Below, piece by piece: positions 1 to 7,830 of a DNA stretch of 43,694 bases (the first letter of the stretch is position 1; the number at the start of each line of letters is the position of its first letter). Below the pieces are notes generated by a model, which worked only from the letters and a program-made list of their open reading frames with translations, had not been told where the DNA came from and searched no databases. The DNA comes from Eudoraea sp. (lineage in GTDB: Bacteria; Bacteroidota; Bacteroidia; Flavobacteriales; Flavobacteriaceae). The stretch is taken from NCBI GenBank assembly GCA_024639765.1, contig JAHEHU010000018.1:2113-45806 (forward strand). The letters run 5' to 3'. Both the position numbers and the translations under genes were made by a program.

Positions 1-555
1 GCCCCTGAAATGAGGTAATTCAACAACGATCACCTCAATTCCCAATGGAATTAATAAGCTTTTTAATTGCTCAATACCTGCCATATTGGTACGGTAGCTA
101 TGTCCAACGGCAAGGGTATTTATATCTAACCACGCAACATCACCACCTTCGAGTGTACCGGGGCCTTCTATTCTACCTAAAATGGGGATACCGGCTGCTT
201 CATAAACTGAGCACTGAGCGGCAGGCTCCAAAGAACGCATGGCTTTTCCCATGTTGCAAAGGATCATTCCATAATCCGTGGCAATGGCAGCATCCCTGCA
301 ATAAAGGGCATCCAGCGAAAGGGCCTTATCCTTTGAGAAAAAGTGAATATTTGGCGAATGATCTTTTACAATAGCTTCAAAATCAGCATATTCTTTTAAT
401 GCTGTTTCATAATTGGGCGGTGAGAGGTAGTTCAAAGAATTCCATTGGTCCGATACATTTGAGGCACTAATAAAGGCATTAGCTACAGGGTTGATAAAAA
501 TTGAATGAAGGGGTAGATATTCAGAATGGGATGTAAGGACTATTGTATCTTTCAT
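1..555 (-). CDS. Arginine deiminase / dimethylarginine dimethylaminohydrolase-family protein (C-terminus cut off)
   Basis: The minus strand is open from an ATG at 555 to the window edge, giving 185 residues with no stop. The family hydrolyses guanidino groups of arginine-like substrates through a Cys-His-Asp/Glu centre. Visible family motifs are the segment with DALYCRD and ILCNMGKA near residues 82-105 and EGGD near residue 138, the substrate-side acidic motif of the amidinotransferase fold. The sequence stops at a PHFRG segment, just before the position where the catalytic His and later Cys would lie, so catalytic competence cannot be judged. The ATG overlaps the stop of the upstream permease by 4 bp (ATGA), so the two are translationally coupled. 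The exact substrate (arginine, dimethylarginine or another) is inference. Confidence 0.8.
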   Translation of the reverse strand, partial: MKDTIVLTSHSEYLPLHSIFINPVANAFISASNVSDQWNSLNYLSPPNYETALKEYADFEAIVKDHSPNIHFFSKDKALSLDALYCRDAAIATDYGMILCNMGKAMRSLEPAAQCSVYEAAGIPILGRIEGPGTLEGGDVAWLDINTLAVGHSYRTNMAGIEQLKSLLIPLGIEVIVVELPHFRG

Positions 556-1868
556 TGTTCCCTGTTGTATTTCCATTTCATCCAAACGTAAAAAGGCGTA
601 CCCAGCAATAATAGGATAAAGCCCCAAAAAACCGATTCTTCCCCGGCTCCAAATACGGCCCAAAGTGCATAAAAGAAAGCAAGACTCCCCAAAATAAAAA
701 CACTTGTTTTTGAACCCTTTCCAGGGTTACTTTGAAGGGCAATGCTCACATAGGCGGCCGTAGAAAAGATATAGGGCACCAAACAAGAGAAAATAGAGAG
801 TAGGATCATAAACTTGAATTGCTCTACCAGTCCGTCCGTATAATTCATTAACATGATCATTGAACTTAAGATGCTTCCAATTACCAACCCCCAAATAGGG
901 GCCCCTTTTTTGTTCTCTATTTTAAAGATCCTTGGAAACATATGATCTATGGCCGTTGCCCTGGCTATCTGGCTTTGGATCAATATCCATCCATTTAAGG
1001 CACCAAAAGCTGCAATTGCCGCCCCGCCAGCGACGATCTCTTCACCTATTTCCCCACTCATAATTCGCATGGCATCTGCAAAAGGAGCCGGTGAGGAAGC
1101 CAGCTCGGCCATGGGGATCATTCCCATGACCACTACCGTACTCAAAATGTAGATTAGTGTGGTAAGCAGGGTGCCTATCATGGTGGCCCGGGGAATTGTT
1201 TTTTCCGGATTCTCAACATTATCGGCGGGAATTGTAGCACTTTCAAAACCCACGAAGGCGAAGAGCGTCAGAGAGCCTGTTATGGCGATTGCTCCCATGT
1301 TTGTTTCCTGGCTGGCATTGAAAGGGACGAAATTATCAATATCGAAAAAGAAAAAACCACCTGCGATGATCACTAAAATTGGCACAAGTTTTAAGAGAGT
1401 GGTTACTAATTGCATCTTTCCGGAATTGCTTACCCCCCGGGAGTTGAACCAGGTGAGAAACCAAATGGCCCCCAAACCAAGCAGCACAGCTAAAACCGAA
1501 TTCTCTTCAAGGATAGGGAACAGCACTGTGAGCGCACTAACGAAAGCAATGGCAATAGCAGCATTGGCAACCCAAATTGAGATCCAATACCCCCAGGCGA
1601 CCAGAAAGCCAATATAATCCCCAAAGCCTATTTTGGCAAAGGCGTAGGGGCCACCGGTTTTATTCTTAACCATAACACTTAACCTGCTAAATACCTTGGC
1701 GAGTAATAAGGCTCCTGCAGAAGATGCCAGCCAACCCAATATACTGATACCTCCATAACTTGCCAGGGCGGAGGGCATCATAAAAATTCCGGCCCCTATC
1801 ATATTCCCGATTACCAGCGAGGTACTCATCCAGATACCGAGTTTCTTCTTATCCTTGGTTAGATTCAT
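552..1868 (-). CDS. APC-superfamily amino acid permease (arginine/agmatine antiporter-like)
   Basis: A 438-residue integral membrane protein with about 12 hydrophobic segments. The first helix carries GNMIGAGIFMMPSAL, the glycine-rich unwound substrate-binding helix of APC transporters such as AdiC and PotE, and the second region has GGPYAFAK, also typical of this group. It would move an amino acid or amine across the inner membrane, by exchange or proton symport. It is the first gene of a pair: its TGA stop overlaps the ATG of a guanidino-hydrolase gene, which suggests an arginine-type substrate, although the sequence alone does not fix it. It is divergent from the Rieske gene across about 59 bp. 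Confidence 0.85.
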   Translation of the reverse strand: MNLTKDKKKLGIWMSTSLVIGNMIGAGIFMMPSALASYGGISILGWLASSAGALLLAKVFSRLSVMVKNKTGGPYAFAKIGFGDYIGFLVAWGYWISIWVANAAIAIAFVSALTVLFPILEENSVLAVLLGLGAIWFLTWFNSRGVSNSGKMQLVTTLLKLVPILVIIAGGFFFFDIDNFVPFNASQETNMGAIAITGSLTLFAFVGFESATIPADNVENPEKTIPRATMIGTLLTTLIYILSTVVVMGMIPMAELASSPAPFADAMRIMSGEIGEEIVAGGAAIAAFGALNGWILIQSQIARATAIDHMFPRIFKIENKKGAPIWGLVIGSILSSMIMLMNYTDGLVEQFKFMILLSIFSCLVPYIFSTAAYVSIALQSNPGKGSKTSVFILGSLAFFYALWAVFGAGEESVFWGFILLLLGTPFYVWMKWKYNREQ

Positions 1869-1876
1869 CTAAAAGG

Positions 1877-1906
1877 TTGATTATCTTAAAGAATTACATA
1901 AATTTA
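1877..1906 (+). promoter_or_regulatory. Bacteroidota-type promoter for the Rieske gene
   Basis: TTG at 1877-1879, a 19-bp spacer, then TAAATTTA at 1899-1906, close to the Bacteroidota consensus TTG-N19-TAnnTTTG. The implied transcription start is near 1913. This would place the TTG inside the promoter rather than at a start codon and supports the GTG at 1928 as the true start. Confidence 0.5.
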
Positions 1907-1927
1907 AATGTACAAATTAAAAGAAGA

Positions 1928-3025
1928 GTGGCTAAAAAATTCAATATCGATCCGGAGATTAGTAAAGCCAGTACCCTTCCTAGCAGTTTTTACAAAGAAC
2001 CAGAGATCTTTGAGGCAATCAAGGATCGGATCTTCTACAGGTCCTGGCAGTGGATCGGTGATATCAAAAAGCTAGATTCCAATGGTTCTGCCCAACCTTT
2101 TGTACTTCTTGAAGGTTTTTTGGAAGAACCGATGGTACTAACAAAAGATAAGGAGGGAAAGGATCATTGTCTCAGCAATGTCTGTACGCACAGGGGAAAC
2201 TTGGTGGTAGAGGAGGCTGGGTCCTACAAAAAATTGATCTGTGGCTATCATGGGCGGAGATTTACCCTAAACGGCCACTTTGAGCATATGCCCGAATTTA
2301 AGGAGACCAAAGATTTTCCAAGGCCATGTGATAACCTTCATGAATTTCCTTTAAAAAAATGGGGTCCTCTATTATTTGCGGGATTGTCCCCGGCATTCGA
2401 TTTTCAATCTGTGATCGATATCATGGACCAACGTGTTGGTTTTCTGCCTTTACATCAATTCATCCATGACGCTAAAAGAGACAAGGATTATTTTATCAAC
2501 GCACATTGGGCGTTGTACTGTGACAATTTTCTGGAAGGCTTTCATATTCCTTTTGTCCATGATGACCTCAATGCAGTGCTCGATTACGGGAATTACGAAA
2601 CCATTTGCTATGATCATTGCAATGTTCAAATAGGGTATGCCGAAGGCACAGAAGACACTTTTGAACTTCCAGAGGGGCACATAGACCATGGGAAGGATAT
2701 TGCGGCATATTATTTCTGGGTGTTCCCTAATATGATGTTCAATTTTTATCCCTGGGGTCTATCCGTAAATCTGGTTCAGCCATTGAACCTAAATAGGACC
2801 AAAGTTTCTTTTATCACCTATGTCCTGGATCCTTCCAAGCTCGATAAAGGCGCTGGCACTGGTCTGGATAAGGTTGAAATGGAAGACGAAGCAGTTGTGG
2901 AAGGGGTTCACAAAGGGATCCGGTCACATTATTATAAGGCAGGCCGATTTTCGCCTACCCGGGAAAAAGGAGTGCATCATTTTCATTCCCTTTTGGCGCA
3001 TTTTATGAACCAGGATCCAAGCTAA
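1928..3025 (+). CDS. Rieske non-heme iron oxygenase, alpha subunit-like
   Basis: A 365-residue protein from GTG 1928; the frame extends upstream to a TTG at 1877, but that TTG looks like a -33 promoter element. The N-terminal Rieske domain has the pair CTHRG and CGYHG, which bind a [2Fe-2S] cluster through two Cys and two His. The C-terminal catalytic domain has NFLEGFHIPFVH, which supplies the bridging acid and the two His ligands of the mononuclear iron. The GIRSHYYKAGRFSPTRE end is also typical of the family. Such proteins hydroxylate aromatic or quaternary amine substrates with electrons from a separate reductase, and none is encoded nearby. Choline/carnitine monooxygenase-like or aromatic ring oxygenase are both possible. 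Confidence 0.85.
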   Translation: MAKKFNIDPEISKASTLPSSFYKEPEIFEAIKDRIFYRSWQWIGDIKKLDSNGSAQPFVLLEGFLEEPMVLTKDKEGKDHCLSNVCTHRGNLVVEEAGSYKKLICGYHGRRFTLNGHFEHMPEFKETKDFPRPCDNLHEFPLKKWGPLLFAGLSPAFDFQSVIDIMDQRVGFLPLHQFIHDAKRDKDYFINAHWALYCDNFLEGFHIPFVHDDLNAVLDYGNYETICYDHCNVQIGYAEGTEDTFELPEGHIDHGKDIAAYYFWVFPNMMFNFYPWGLSVNLVQPLNLNRTKVSFITYVLDPSKLDKGAGTGLDKVEMEDEAVVEGVHKGIRSHYYKAGRFSPTREKGVHHFHSLLAHFMNQDPS

Positions 3026-3063
3026 GTATTAAAAAATCACCTTGTAATATCTCGCTATTAGCA

Positions 3064-3094
3064 TTGATTTGTTAGGGTCCTTTAAGTACCTTTG
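3064..3094 (+). promoter_or_regulatory. Promoter upstream of glutaryl-CoA dehydrogenase gene
   Basis: TTG at 3064-3066, a 20-bp spacer, then TACCTTTG at 3087-3094, a full match to the Bacteroidota TTG-N19/20-TAnnTTTG promoter. The implied start of transcription is near 3101, giving a leader of about 10 nt before ATG 3111. Confidence 0.6.
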
Positions 3095-3110
3095 ACAAAA
3101 ATATTATATA

Positions 3111-4289
3111 ATGAGGCCCGATCTTTTTGAAGCACCAGATTACTACCAATTAGATGACCTGTTTTCTGACGAACACCTGTTGGTACGCGATGCCGCAAGG
3201 CAATGGGTAAAACGAGATGTTTCCCCCATTATTGAGGAATATGCTCAAAAAGCAGAATTTCCAAAACAGATCTTAAAAGGATTAGCAGAAATTGGGGCGT
3301 TTGGCCCATACATCCCTGAAGAATATGGCGGAGCGGGACTAGATCAGATCAGTTACGGACTCATTATGCAGGAAATTGAGCGGGGAGATAGCGGGGTACG
3401 ATCTACGGCATCAGTACAGTCTTCTTTGGTGATGTATCCTATTTTCACGTACGGCACTGAAGAACAACGTAAAAAGTATTTGCCAAAGTTAGCTACCGGA
3501 GAATTGATGGGTTGCTTTGGTCTTACCGAACCAGATCACGGATCAAATCCGGGGGGAATGGTTACAAATTTTAAGGATAAAGGAGATCATTTTTTGTTAA
3601 ATGGAGCCAAACTCTGGATCTCTAATTCTCCTTTTGCAGACATTGCCGTAGTATGGGCTAAGAATGAGGAAGGACGTATTCATGGCTTACTTGTAGAGCG
3701 GGGTATGGAAGGATTTTCCACTCCCGAAACACATAACAAATGGTCATTGCGTGCTTCGGCTACCGGAGAACTTATTTTTGATAATGTGAAGATACCAAAG
3801 GAGAATATACTCCCTGGTAAAAGCGGTCTTGGGGCTCCATTAGGATGTTTGGATTCTGCCCGTTACGGGATAGCCTGGGGTGCGATAGGGGCAGCCATGG
3901 ATTGTTATGACACGGCCCTTCGGTATGCGAAAGAACGGGTTCAGTTTGGGAAGCCCATTGCGGCAACACAGTTGCAACAGAAAAAACTTGCTGAGATGAT
4001 CACGGAGATCACCAAAGCCCAGTTACTAGCCTTTCGTTTGGGGCAGTTAAAGAATGAAGGGAAAGCCACTACTGCACAGATCTCCATGGCAAAACGGAAT
4101 AATGTGGAAATGGCTATCACCATAGCCCGGGAGGCCAGACAGGTGCTGGGAGGTATGGGGATTACCGGGGAGTACAGTATTATGCGTCATATGATGAATT
4201 TAGAATCTGTACTAACCTATGAGGGAACCCATGATATTCATTTACTGATCACCGGAGCTGATATTACGGGGCATCAAGCCTTTAAATAG
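3111..4289 (+). CDS. gcdH: Glutaryl-CoA dehydrogenase (acyl-CoA dehydrogenase family)
   Basis: A 392-residue flavoprotein. It oxidises and decarboxylates glutaryl-CoA to crotonyl-CoA, the shared step of lysine and tryptophan breakdown, passing electrons to an electron-transfer flavoprotein. Diagnostic features are RSTASVQSSLVM near residue 100, the FAD/substrate motif GCFGLTEPDHGSNP near 140, and TYEGTHDIHLLI near the end, where Glu371 is the catalytic base. The spacing and words match glutaryl-CoA dehydrogenases better than short- or medium-chain enzymes. It has its own promoter and ends 6 bp before a convergent gene. Nearby genes for histidine, tyrosine and possibly kynurenine breakdown fit a catabolic role. 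Confidence 0.92.
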   Translation: MRPDLFEAPDYYQLDDLFSDEHLLVRDAARQWVKRDVSPIIEEYAQKAEFPKQILKGLAEIGAFGPYIPEEYGGAGLDQISYGLIMQEIERGDSGVRSTASVQSSLVMYPIFTYGTEEQRKKYLPKLATGELMGCFGLTEPDHGSNPGGMVTNFKDKGDHFLLNGAKLWISNSPFADIAVVWAKNEEGRIHGLLVERGMEGFSTPETHNKWSLRASATGELIFDNVKIPKENILPGKSGLGAPLGCLDSARYGIAWGAIGAAMDCYDTALRYAKERVQFGKPIAATQLQQKKLAEMITEITKAQLLAFRLGQLKNEGKATTAQISMAKRNNVEMAITIAREARQVLGGMGITGEYSIMRHMMNLESVLTYEGTHDIHLLITGADITGHQAFK

Positions 4290-4295
4290 ATTACA

Positions 4296-5354
4296 TTAAT
4301 TTCCAAGGATACGCATAACCGAAGTAGCTAATTCCTCTCTGCGATCCTGTGCTTTTTGAGCAACTGTAAAAAGACTCATACTTCTGTGGAGATTTTGTTC
4401 AGGATAACGTACCTGATAGTATATATCATTTTTCAAATAATCAGTTAAGGCACGCAGACCATGCAAGAAAGGCATAAGAATAGCACCATAGGGCAGGGCT
4501 GCTTTTTCTGCTGGGTTAAGTTCAAGACCACTTTCCTTGAGGCCTTTTAAAAAGGCATCCGCCATTTTTAGATCGAAAGAAATGGCAGTAAGATCTTTTT
4601 CAGCTTCCTCGCAAGGATTTACAATAGTTCTGATGGCATCGCCAAAATCGAAATGGAAATAGCCTGGCATAACCGTATCCAGATCAATTAGGCATAAGGC
4701 CTTTCCTGTTTTTTTTGAGAACAGAAAATTGTTGAGCTTTGTATCATTGTGGCAAATTCGGATGGTCAGTTTTTCAGAATTAACCATGCCCATTTTAAGG
4801 AGAAAGGTCTCCGCAAACAAGATCCATTCCTTTGCCTTCTCCGATCTATTCAGGGAGGCATTCATTTTGGCCTTCTGAAATTCGGTTACGCGCTTTTCCA
4901 GGTTGTGAAAGTCCGGAAGCGTTTCCACAAGAGCAGTTTCGGGTACATCTTTAAGTAATCTGTGGAAGATTCCCAATATTCTTCCAGATTCATAAGCAAC
5001 CTTCAGATCTTTGGTGGTATCGTATGAAACACTTTCCGGAACAAAGGTCATAAGTCGCCAGTATTCTCCATCCGGATCTTGGTAAAATGGAATTCTTGCC
5101 TTGGTTGGCATCAGATCCACAGAAGCGTATCCTTTTTGGTTCAAAAAAGGTAAAATGGCCTGCAGATTGCGCATTAGACCCTCTATATCAGGAAAAACGT
5201 TACCATTGAGGTGTTGCAACAAAAATTTTGGAACACCCTTGTCTATAATTTTGAAGGTATGATTAATATAGCCTTGTAAAAGGGGTATCACTTCATATTG
5301 CTTGCGGTCAATCACAAAATGCTCAAGGGCTCTTTCCGCAAGTGTACTATCCAT
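4296..5354 (-). CDS. APH-fold phosphotransferase, probable N-acetylhexosamine 1-kinase (NahK-like)
   Basis: A 352-residue kinase of the aminoglycoside/choline kinase fold. The catalytic loop is CHNDTKLNNFLF (Asp204, Asn208) and the metal-binding acids are in LIDLDTVMPG (Asp224, Asp226), followed by FDFGDAIR. The words DTKLNN and IDLDTVMPG are those of NahK/LnpB, which makes GalNAc-1-P or GlcNAc-1-P from the free sugar; relatives in Bacteroidota are often misnamed mucin desulfatase. It lies 21 bp downstream of a nucleotidyltransferase on the same strand, and a GH109 alpha-N-acetylgalactosaminidase is divergent from that pair. Together these suggest GalNAc salvage. A choline kinase-like role paired with a cytidylyltransferase is the main alternative. 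Confidence 0.75.
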   Translation of the reverse strand: MDSTLAERALEHFVIDRKQYEVIPLLQGYINHTFKIIDKGVPKFLLQHLNGNVFPDIEGLMRNLQAILPFLNQKGYASVDLMPTKARIPFYQDPDGEYWRLMTFVPESVSYDTTKDLKVAYESGRILGIFHRLLKDVPETALVETLPDFHNLEKRVTEFQKAKMNASLNRSEKAKEWILFAETFLLKMGMVNSEKLTIRICHNDTKLNNFLFSKKTGKALCLIDLDTVMPGYFHFDFGDAIRTIVNPCEEAEKDLTAISFDLKMADAFLKGLKESGLELNPAEKAALPYGAILMPFLHGLRALTDYLKNDIYYQVRYPEQNLHRSMSLFTVAQKAQDRREELATSVMRILGN

Positions 5355-5375
5355 AAAGCAACTATTAATGGATTT

Positions 5376-6260
5376 TTAATTCCATAATGGGGAACGGTAT
5401 TGTCCTTCTGAGGTCATTTCCTTCAATTGAGCCATTGCCTTTTCCTTGTCATCAGCATAGGTAACCCCAAACCACATACTTCCAGAGGGAATTACTTCCA
5501 CCGCTGTTTTCTCAGCCTGTAACATGGCCTGTATCACAAAAGGCAGATAGACCTCACCTTTTTCCATATTCTCCCCTTTCTCCAGAAAGCTTCTGAAATC
5601 TTGTTCTATCTGGTCAAAAATAATGGGTCTGCACACCCAAAAGTTCATGCTAACCAATTCGTCTCCTGTAAATTGAATTCCGGAGTCCGTATCCACGATC
5701 TTATTGTGTTGTTGTTCAATGGCAATACGTTCTTCCACAGAAAGAAGCGATGTGCCGTTTTGTTTGCAAACGCCCCTTGACACAGATCCATATTCAGACA
5801 AGGTATCTTTCAGGGTGTAGGCTACCAAACCAAAAGAGGAATTATTGGGATCCTTGAAAATGAAATCAGCAGCATTCTTATAAGCCTGTTTGCCATAATA
5901 ATCATCAGCATTGATCACGGCAAAGGGCCCGGATATGACATTTCTGGCAGACCAAACCGCATGGGCCGTTCCCCATGGTTTGGCTCTTTCTCCCTCGAAA
6001 CTGATACCTTCCGGGAGGTCGGTCAATTCCTGAGCGACTACATCTAATGCCACGGTTTCAGGAATTCTTGAGGATAAGTGATCCTTCAGGAAGGAAACGT
6101 TGTCTTTTTGAGTGACCACAACGATATGATCAAAGCCATTTTCCAGGGCGTCGTAGATACTGAACTCCATCAGGAACTCTTCCTTTGGGCCCAAGCCATC
6201 GAACTGTTTAAGTTTTCCATATCTGCTGCCTCTTCCGGCCGCCATTAATAATAGGGTCAT
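5376..6260 (-). CDS. Sugar-1-phosphate nucleotidyltransferase
   Basis: A 294-residue protein from ATG 6260, chosen because it begins directly with the nucleotide-binding motif MAAGRGSRYGKLKQF. A longer frame to 6329 would add 23 residues without family character. The VINADDYYGKQA motif near residue 105 supplies the metal-binding acids of GT-A-like nucleotidyltransferases. Its reaction would join a sugar 1-phosphate (or phosphocholine) to UTP, CTP or another NTP with release of pyrophosphate. It is followed after 21 bp by the NahK-like kinase, so a two-step kinase plus uridylyltransferase path to a UDP-amino sugar is inferred. A TATTTTTG -7-like element lies on the minus strand about 30 bp upstream, but no clear -33 partner was seen. 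Confidence 0.75.
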   Translation of the reverse strand: MTLLLMAAGRGSRYGKLKQFDGLGPKEEFLMEFSIYDALENGFDHIVVVTQKDNVSFLKDHLSSRIPETVALDVVAQELTDLPEGISFEGERAKPWGTAHAVWSARNVISGPFAVINADDYYGKQAYKNAADFIFKDPNNSSFGLVAYTLKDTLSEYGSVSRGVCKQNGTSLLSVEERIAIEQQHNKIVDTDSGIQFTGDELVSMNFWVCRPIIFDQIEQDFRSFLEKGENMEKGEVYLPFVIQAMLQAEKTAVEVIPSGSMWFGVTYADDKEKAMAQLKEMTSEGQYRSPLWN

Positions 6261-6362
6261 TGTAAATGCTTTTGGCCGCAAAAATAAGTTTTTACAATAC
6301 AATTCCCGTGCTGTCCGAAAGAAATTCATAAATTGAGTTTTTCTTACGGCAAAGAACTAACT

Positions 6363-7721
6363 ATGAACAGCAGAAGAAATTTTATTAGAAATACGGCCAT
6401 TGCGGGTGCAGGATTGAGTATGCTACCTAATATGACTACTGCCATGTACACTTCCAATAGTAAGGAAGAACTGAATGTAGGATTGATAGGAGTTGGACTC
6501 CGGGGTACCAATCACCTTAAAAATCTTCTCTTGCGTACAGACGTTCGGATCACCGCATTATGTGATGTGGATCCCGAGCGCATTACTCTGGGACAAAAAT
6601 TGATATCAGAGGCCGGTAAAAAAGCGCCGGCCATCTTTGGTAATGACCCTTATGACTATCTTAACTTACTTTCATTAAAGGAAGTTGATGCGGTGATCAT
6701 TGCGACCCCATGGTTATGGCATACACGGATGACGGTAGATTCTATGAAGGCCGGTAAATATGCCGGCGTTGAGGTATCTGCGGCAAATACACTGGAGGAA
6801 TGCTGGGACCTTGTGAACACTCATGAAGCTACCGGGACACACATGATGATCCTTGAGAATGTGAACTACAGGCGAGATGTATTGGCTGTATTAAATATGG
6901 TTAAGCAGGAGGTCTTTGGCGAATTGGTTCATTTTAGATGTGGGTATCAGCACGATCTTCGGGAAGTGAAATTCAACAATGGGAAACAGCCCTACGGAGG
7001 TGGGGTAGAGTTTGGTGAAAAGGCAATTTCTGAAGCGCGTTGGCGCACCGAACATTCGGTAAAGCGGAACGCGGATGTGTATCCTACTCATGGTTTAGGC
7101 CCAGTAGCTGTCATGGCGGATATCAACAGAGGCAACCGTTTTTTATCGCTAACGTCACATGCCTCCAAGGGGATAGGGTTGCATAATCATATTGTAAAAA
7201 ATGGAGGCGCAGACCATCCCAATGCAAAGGTGAAATTTAAGCAAGGAGATGTCATTACCACAACTATAGATACCGCTAAGGGGGAGACCATAATCATTAC
7301 CCATGATTGTAACCTGCCTCGACCTTATTCATTAGGATTCCGTGTACAAGGGGCCAACGGATTATGGGAAGTAGATGGGAACCGAATGTATATTGAAGGA
7401 AGATCGGAGCCACACAGATGGGATGCAGCTGATGCCTGGTTAGCAGAATACGATCATCCTTTATGGAAAAAATATGGAGAATACGCAGCTGGTGCCGGGC
7501 ATGGAGGGATGGACTTTTTTGTCCTTAATTCCTTTGTAGAATCTGCAAAAGCAAATATTGCACCACCAATGGACGCCTATGACGCTGCTGCATGGAGCGC
7601 TGTGACACCTTTATCTGAGACGTCCATTCTCTACAAAGGGGAACCTCAGGATTTTCCCGATTTTACTCGTGGACTTTGGATGAGAAGAGATCCTTATAAC
7701 TGGATGAAGAATACCTACTAA
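6363..7721 (+). CDS. GH109 alpha-N-acetylgalactosaminidase (Gfo/Idh/MocA fold)
   Basis: A 452-residue secreted NAD-dependent glycosidase. The start ATG 6363 opens a twin-arginine type leader (SRRNFIRN then a hydrophobic stretch). The Rossmann motif LIGVGLRG is at residues 41-48. YQHDLR, YPTHGLGP and GAGHGGMD follow the Elizabethkingia GH109 enzyme closely; by recalled alignment Glu165, Tyr195, Tyr240 and His243 match the residues reported around its active site. The EKP lysine of ordinary MocA dehydrogenases is absent (VEVSAANTLEE instead), which fits a glycosidase. It would release terminal alpha-GalNAc from glycans in the periplasm or at the surface by an NAD-assisted redox mechanism. It is divergent from the kinase/nucleotidyltransferase pair. 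Confidence 0.9.
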   Translation: MNSRRNFIRNTAIAGAGLSMLPNMTTAMYTSNSKEELNVGLIGVGLRGTNHLKNLLLRTDVRITALCDVDPERITLGQKLISEAGKKAPAIFGNDPYDYLNLLSLKEVDAVIIATPWLWHTRMTVDSMKAGKYAGVEVSAANTLEECWDLVNTHEATGTHMMILENVNYRRDVLAVLNMVKQEVFGELVHFRCGYQHDLREVKFNNGKQPYGGGVEFGEKAISEARWRTEHSVKRNADVYPTHGLGPVAVMADINRGNRFLSLTSHASKGIGLHNHIVKNGGADHPNAKVKFKQGDVITTTIDTAKGETIIITHDCNLPRPYSLGFRVQGANGLWEVDGNRMYIEGRSEPHRWDAADAWLAEYDHPLWKKYGEYAAGAGHGGMDFFVLNSFVESAKANIAPPMDAYDAAAWSAVTPLSETSILYKGEPQDFPDFTRGLWMRRDPYNWMKNTY

Positions 7722-7771
7722 TAGGGGGTATATTTGCCTGATAGCGTGCTCTTGAGGTCATCTCTAATAAA

Positions 7772-7814
7772 TGATTTAAATCATATTTTAAGAACAAGGG
7801 TCAATGTAAATTTG
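7772..7814 (+). promoter_or_regulatory. FNR-type site and -7 element upstream of hemN
   Basis: TGATTTAAATCA at 7772-7783 is a perfect palindrome (the 14-mer including flanking A and T is also symmetric) of the FNR TGAT-N4-ATCA form. Exactly 23 bp follow before TAAATTTG at 7807-7814, a full TAnnTTTG -7 element. If transcription starts near 7818, the site is centred near -40.5, the class II activator position. No TTG -33 element is present at the usual spacing, consistent with activator dependence. The leader to ATG 7831 is about 13 nt. Confidence 0.75.
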
Positions 7815-7830
7815 GAAAAACAGTAGTTGT

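Noticed and set aside
1159-1617. 152-codon plus-strand frame across the permease
   Set aside because: It lies antisense to a clear permease gene and its protein has no recognisable fold.
1877-1927. Upstream extension of the Rieske gene to TTG 1877
   Set aside because: The TTG forms a TTG-N19-TAAATTTA promoter and the added residues have no family character; GTG 1928 preferred.
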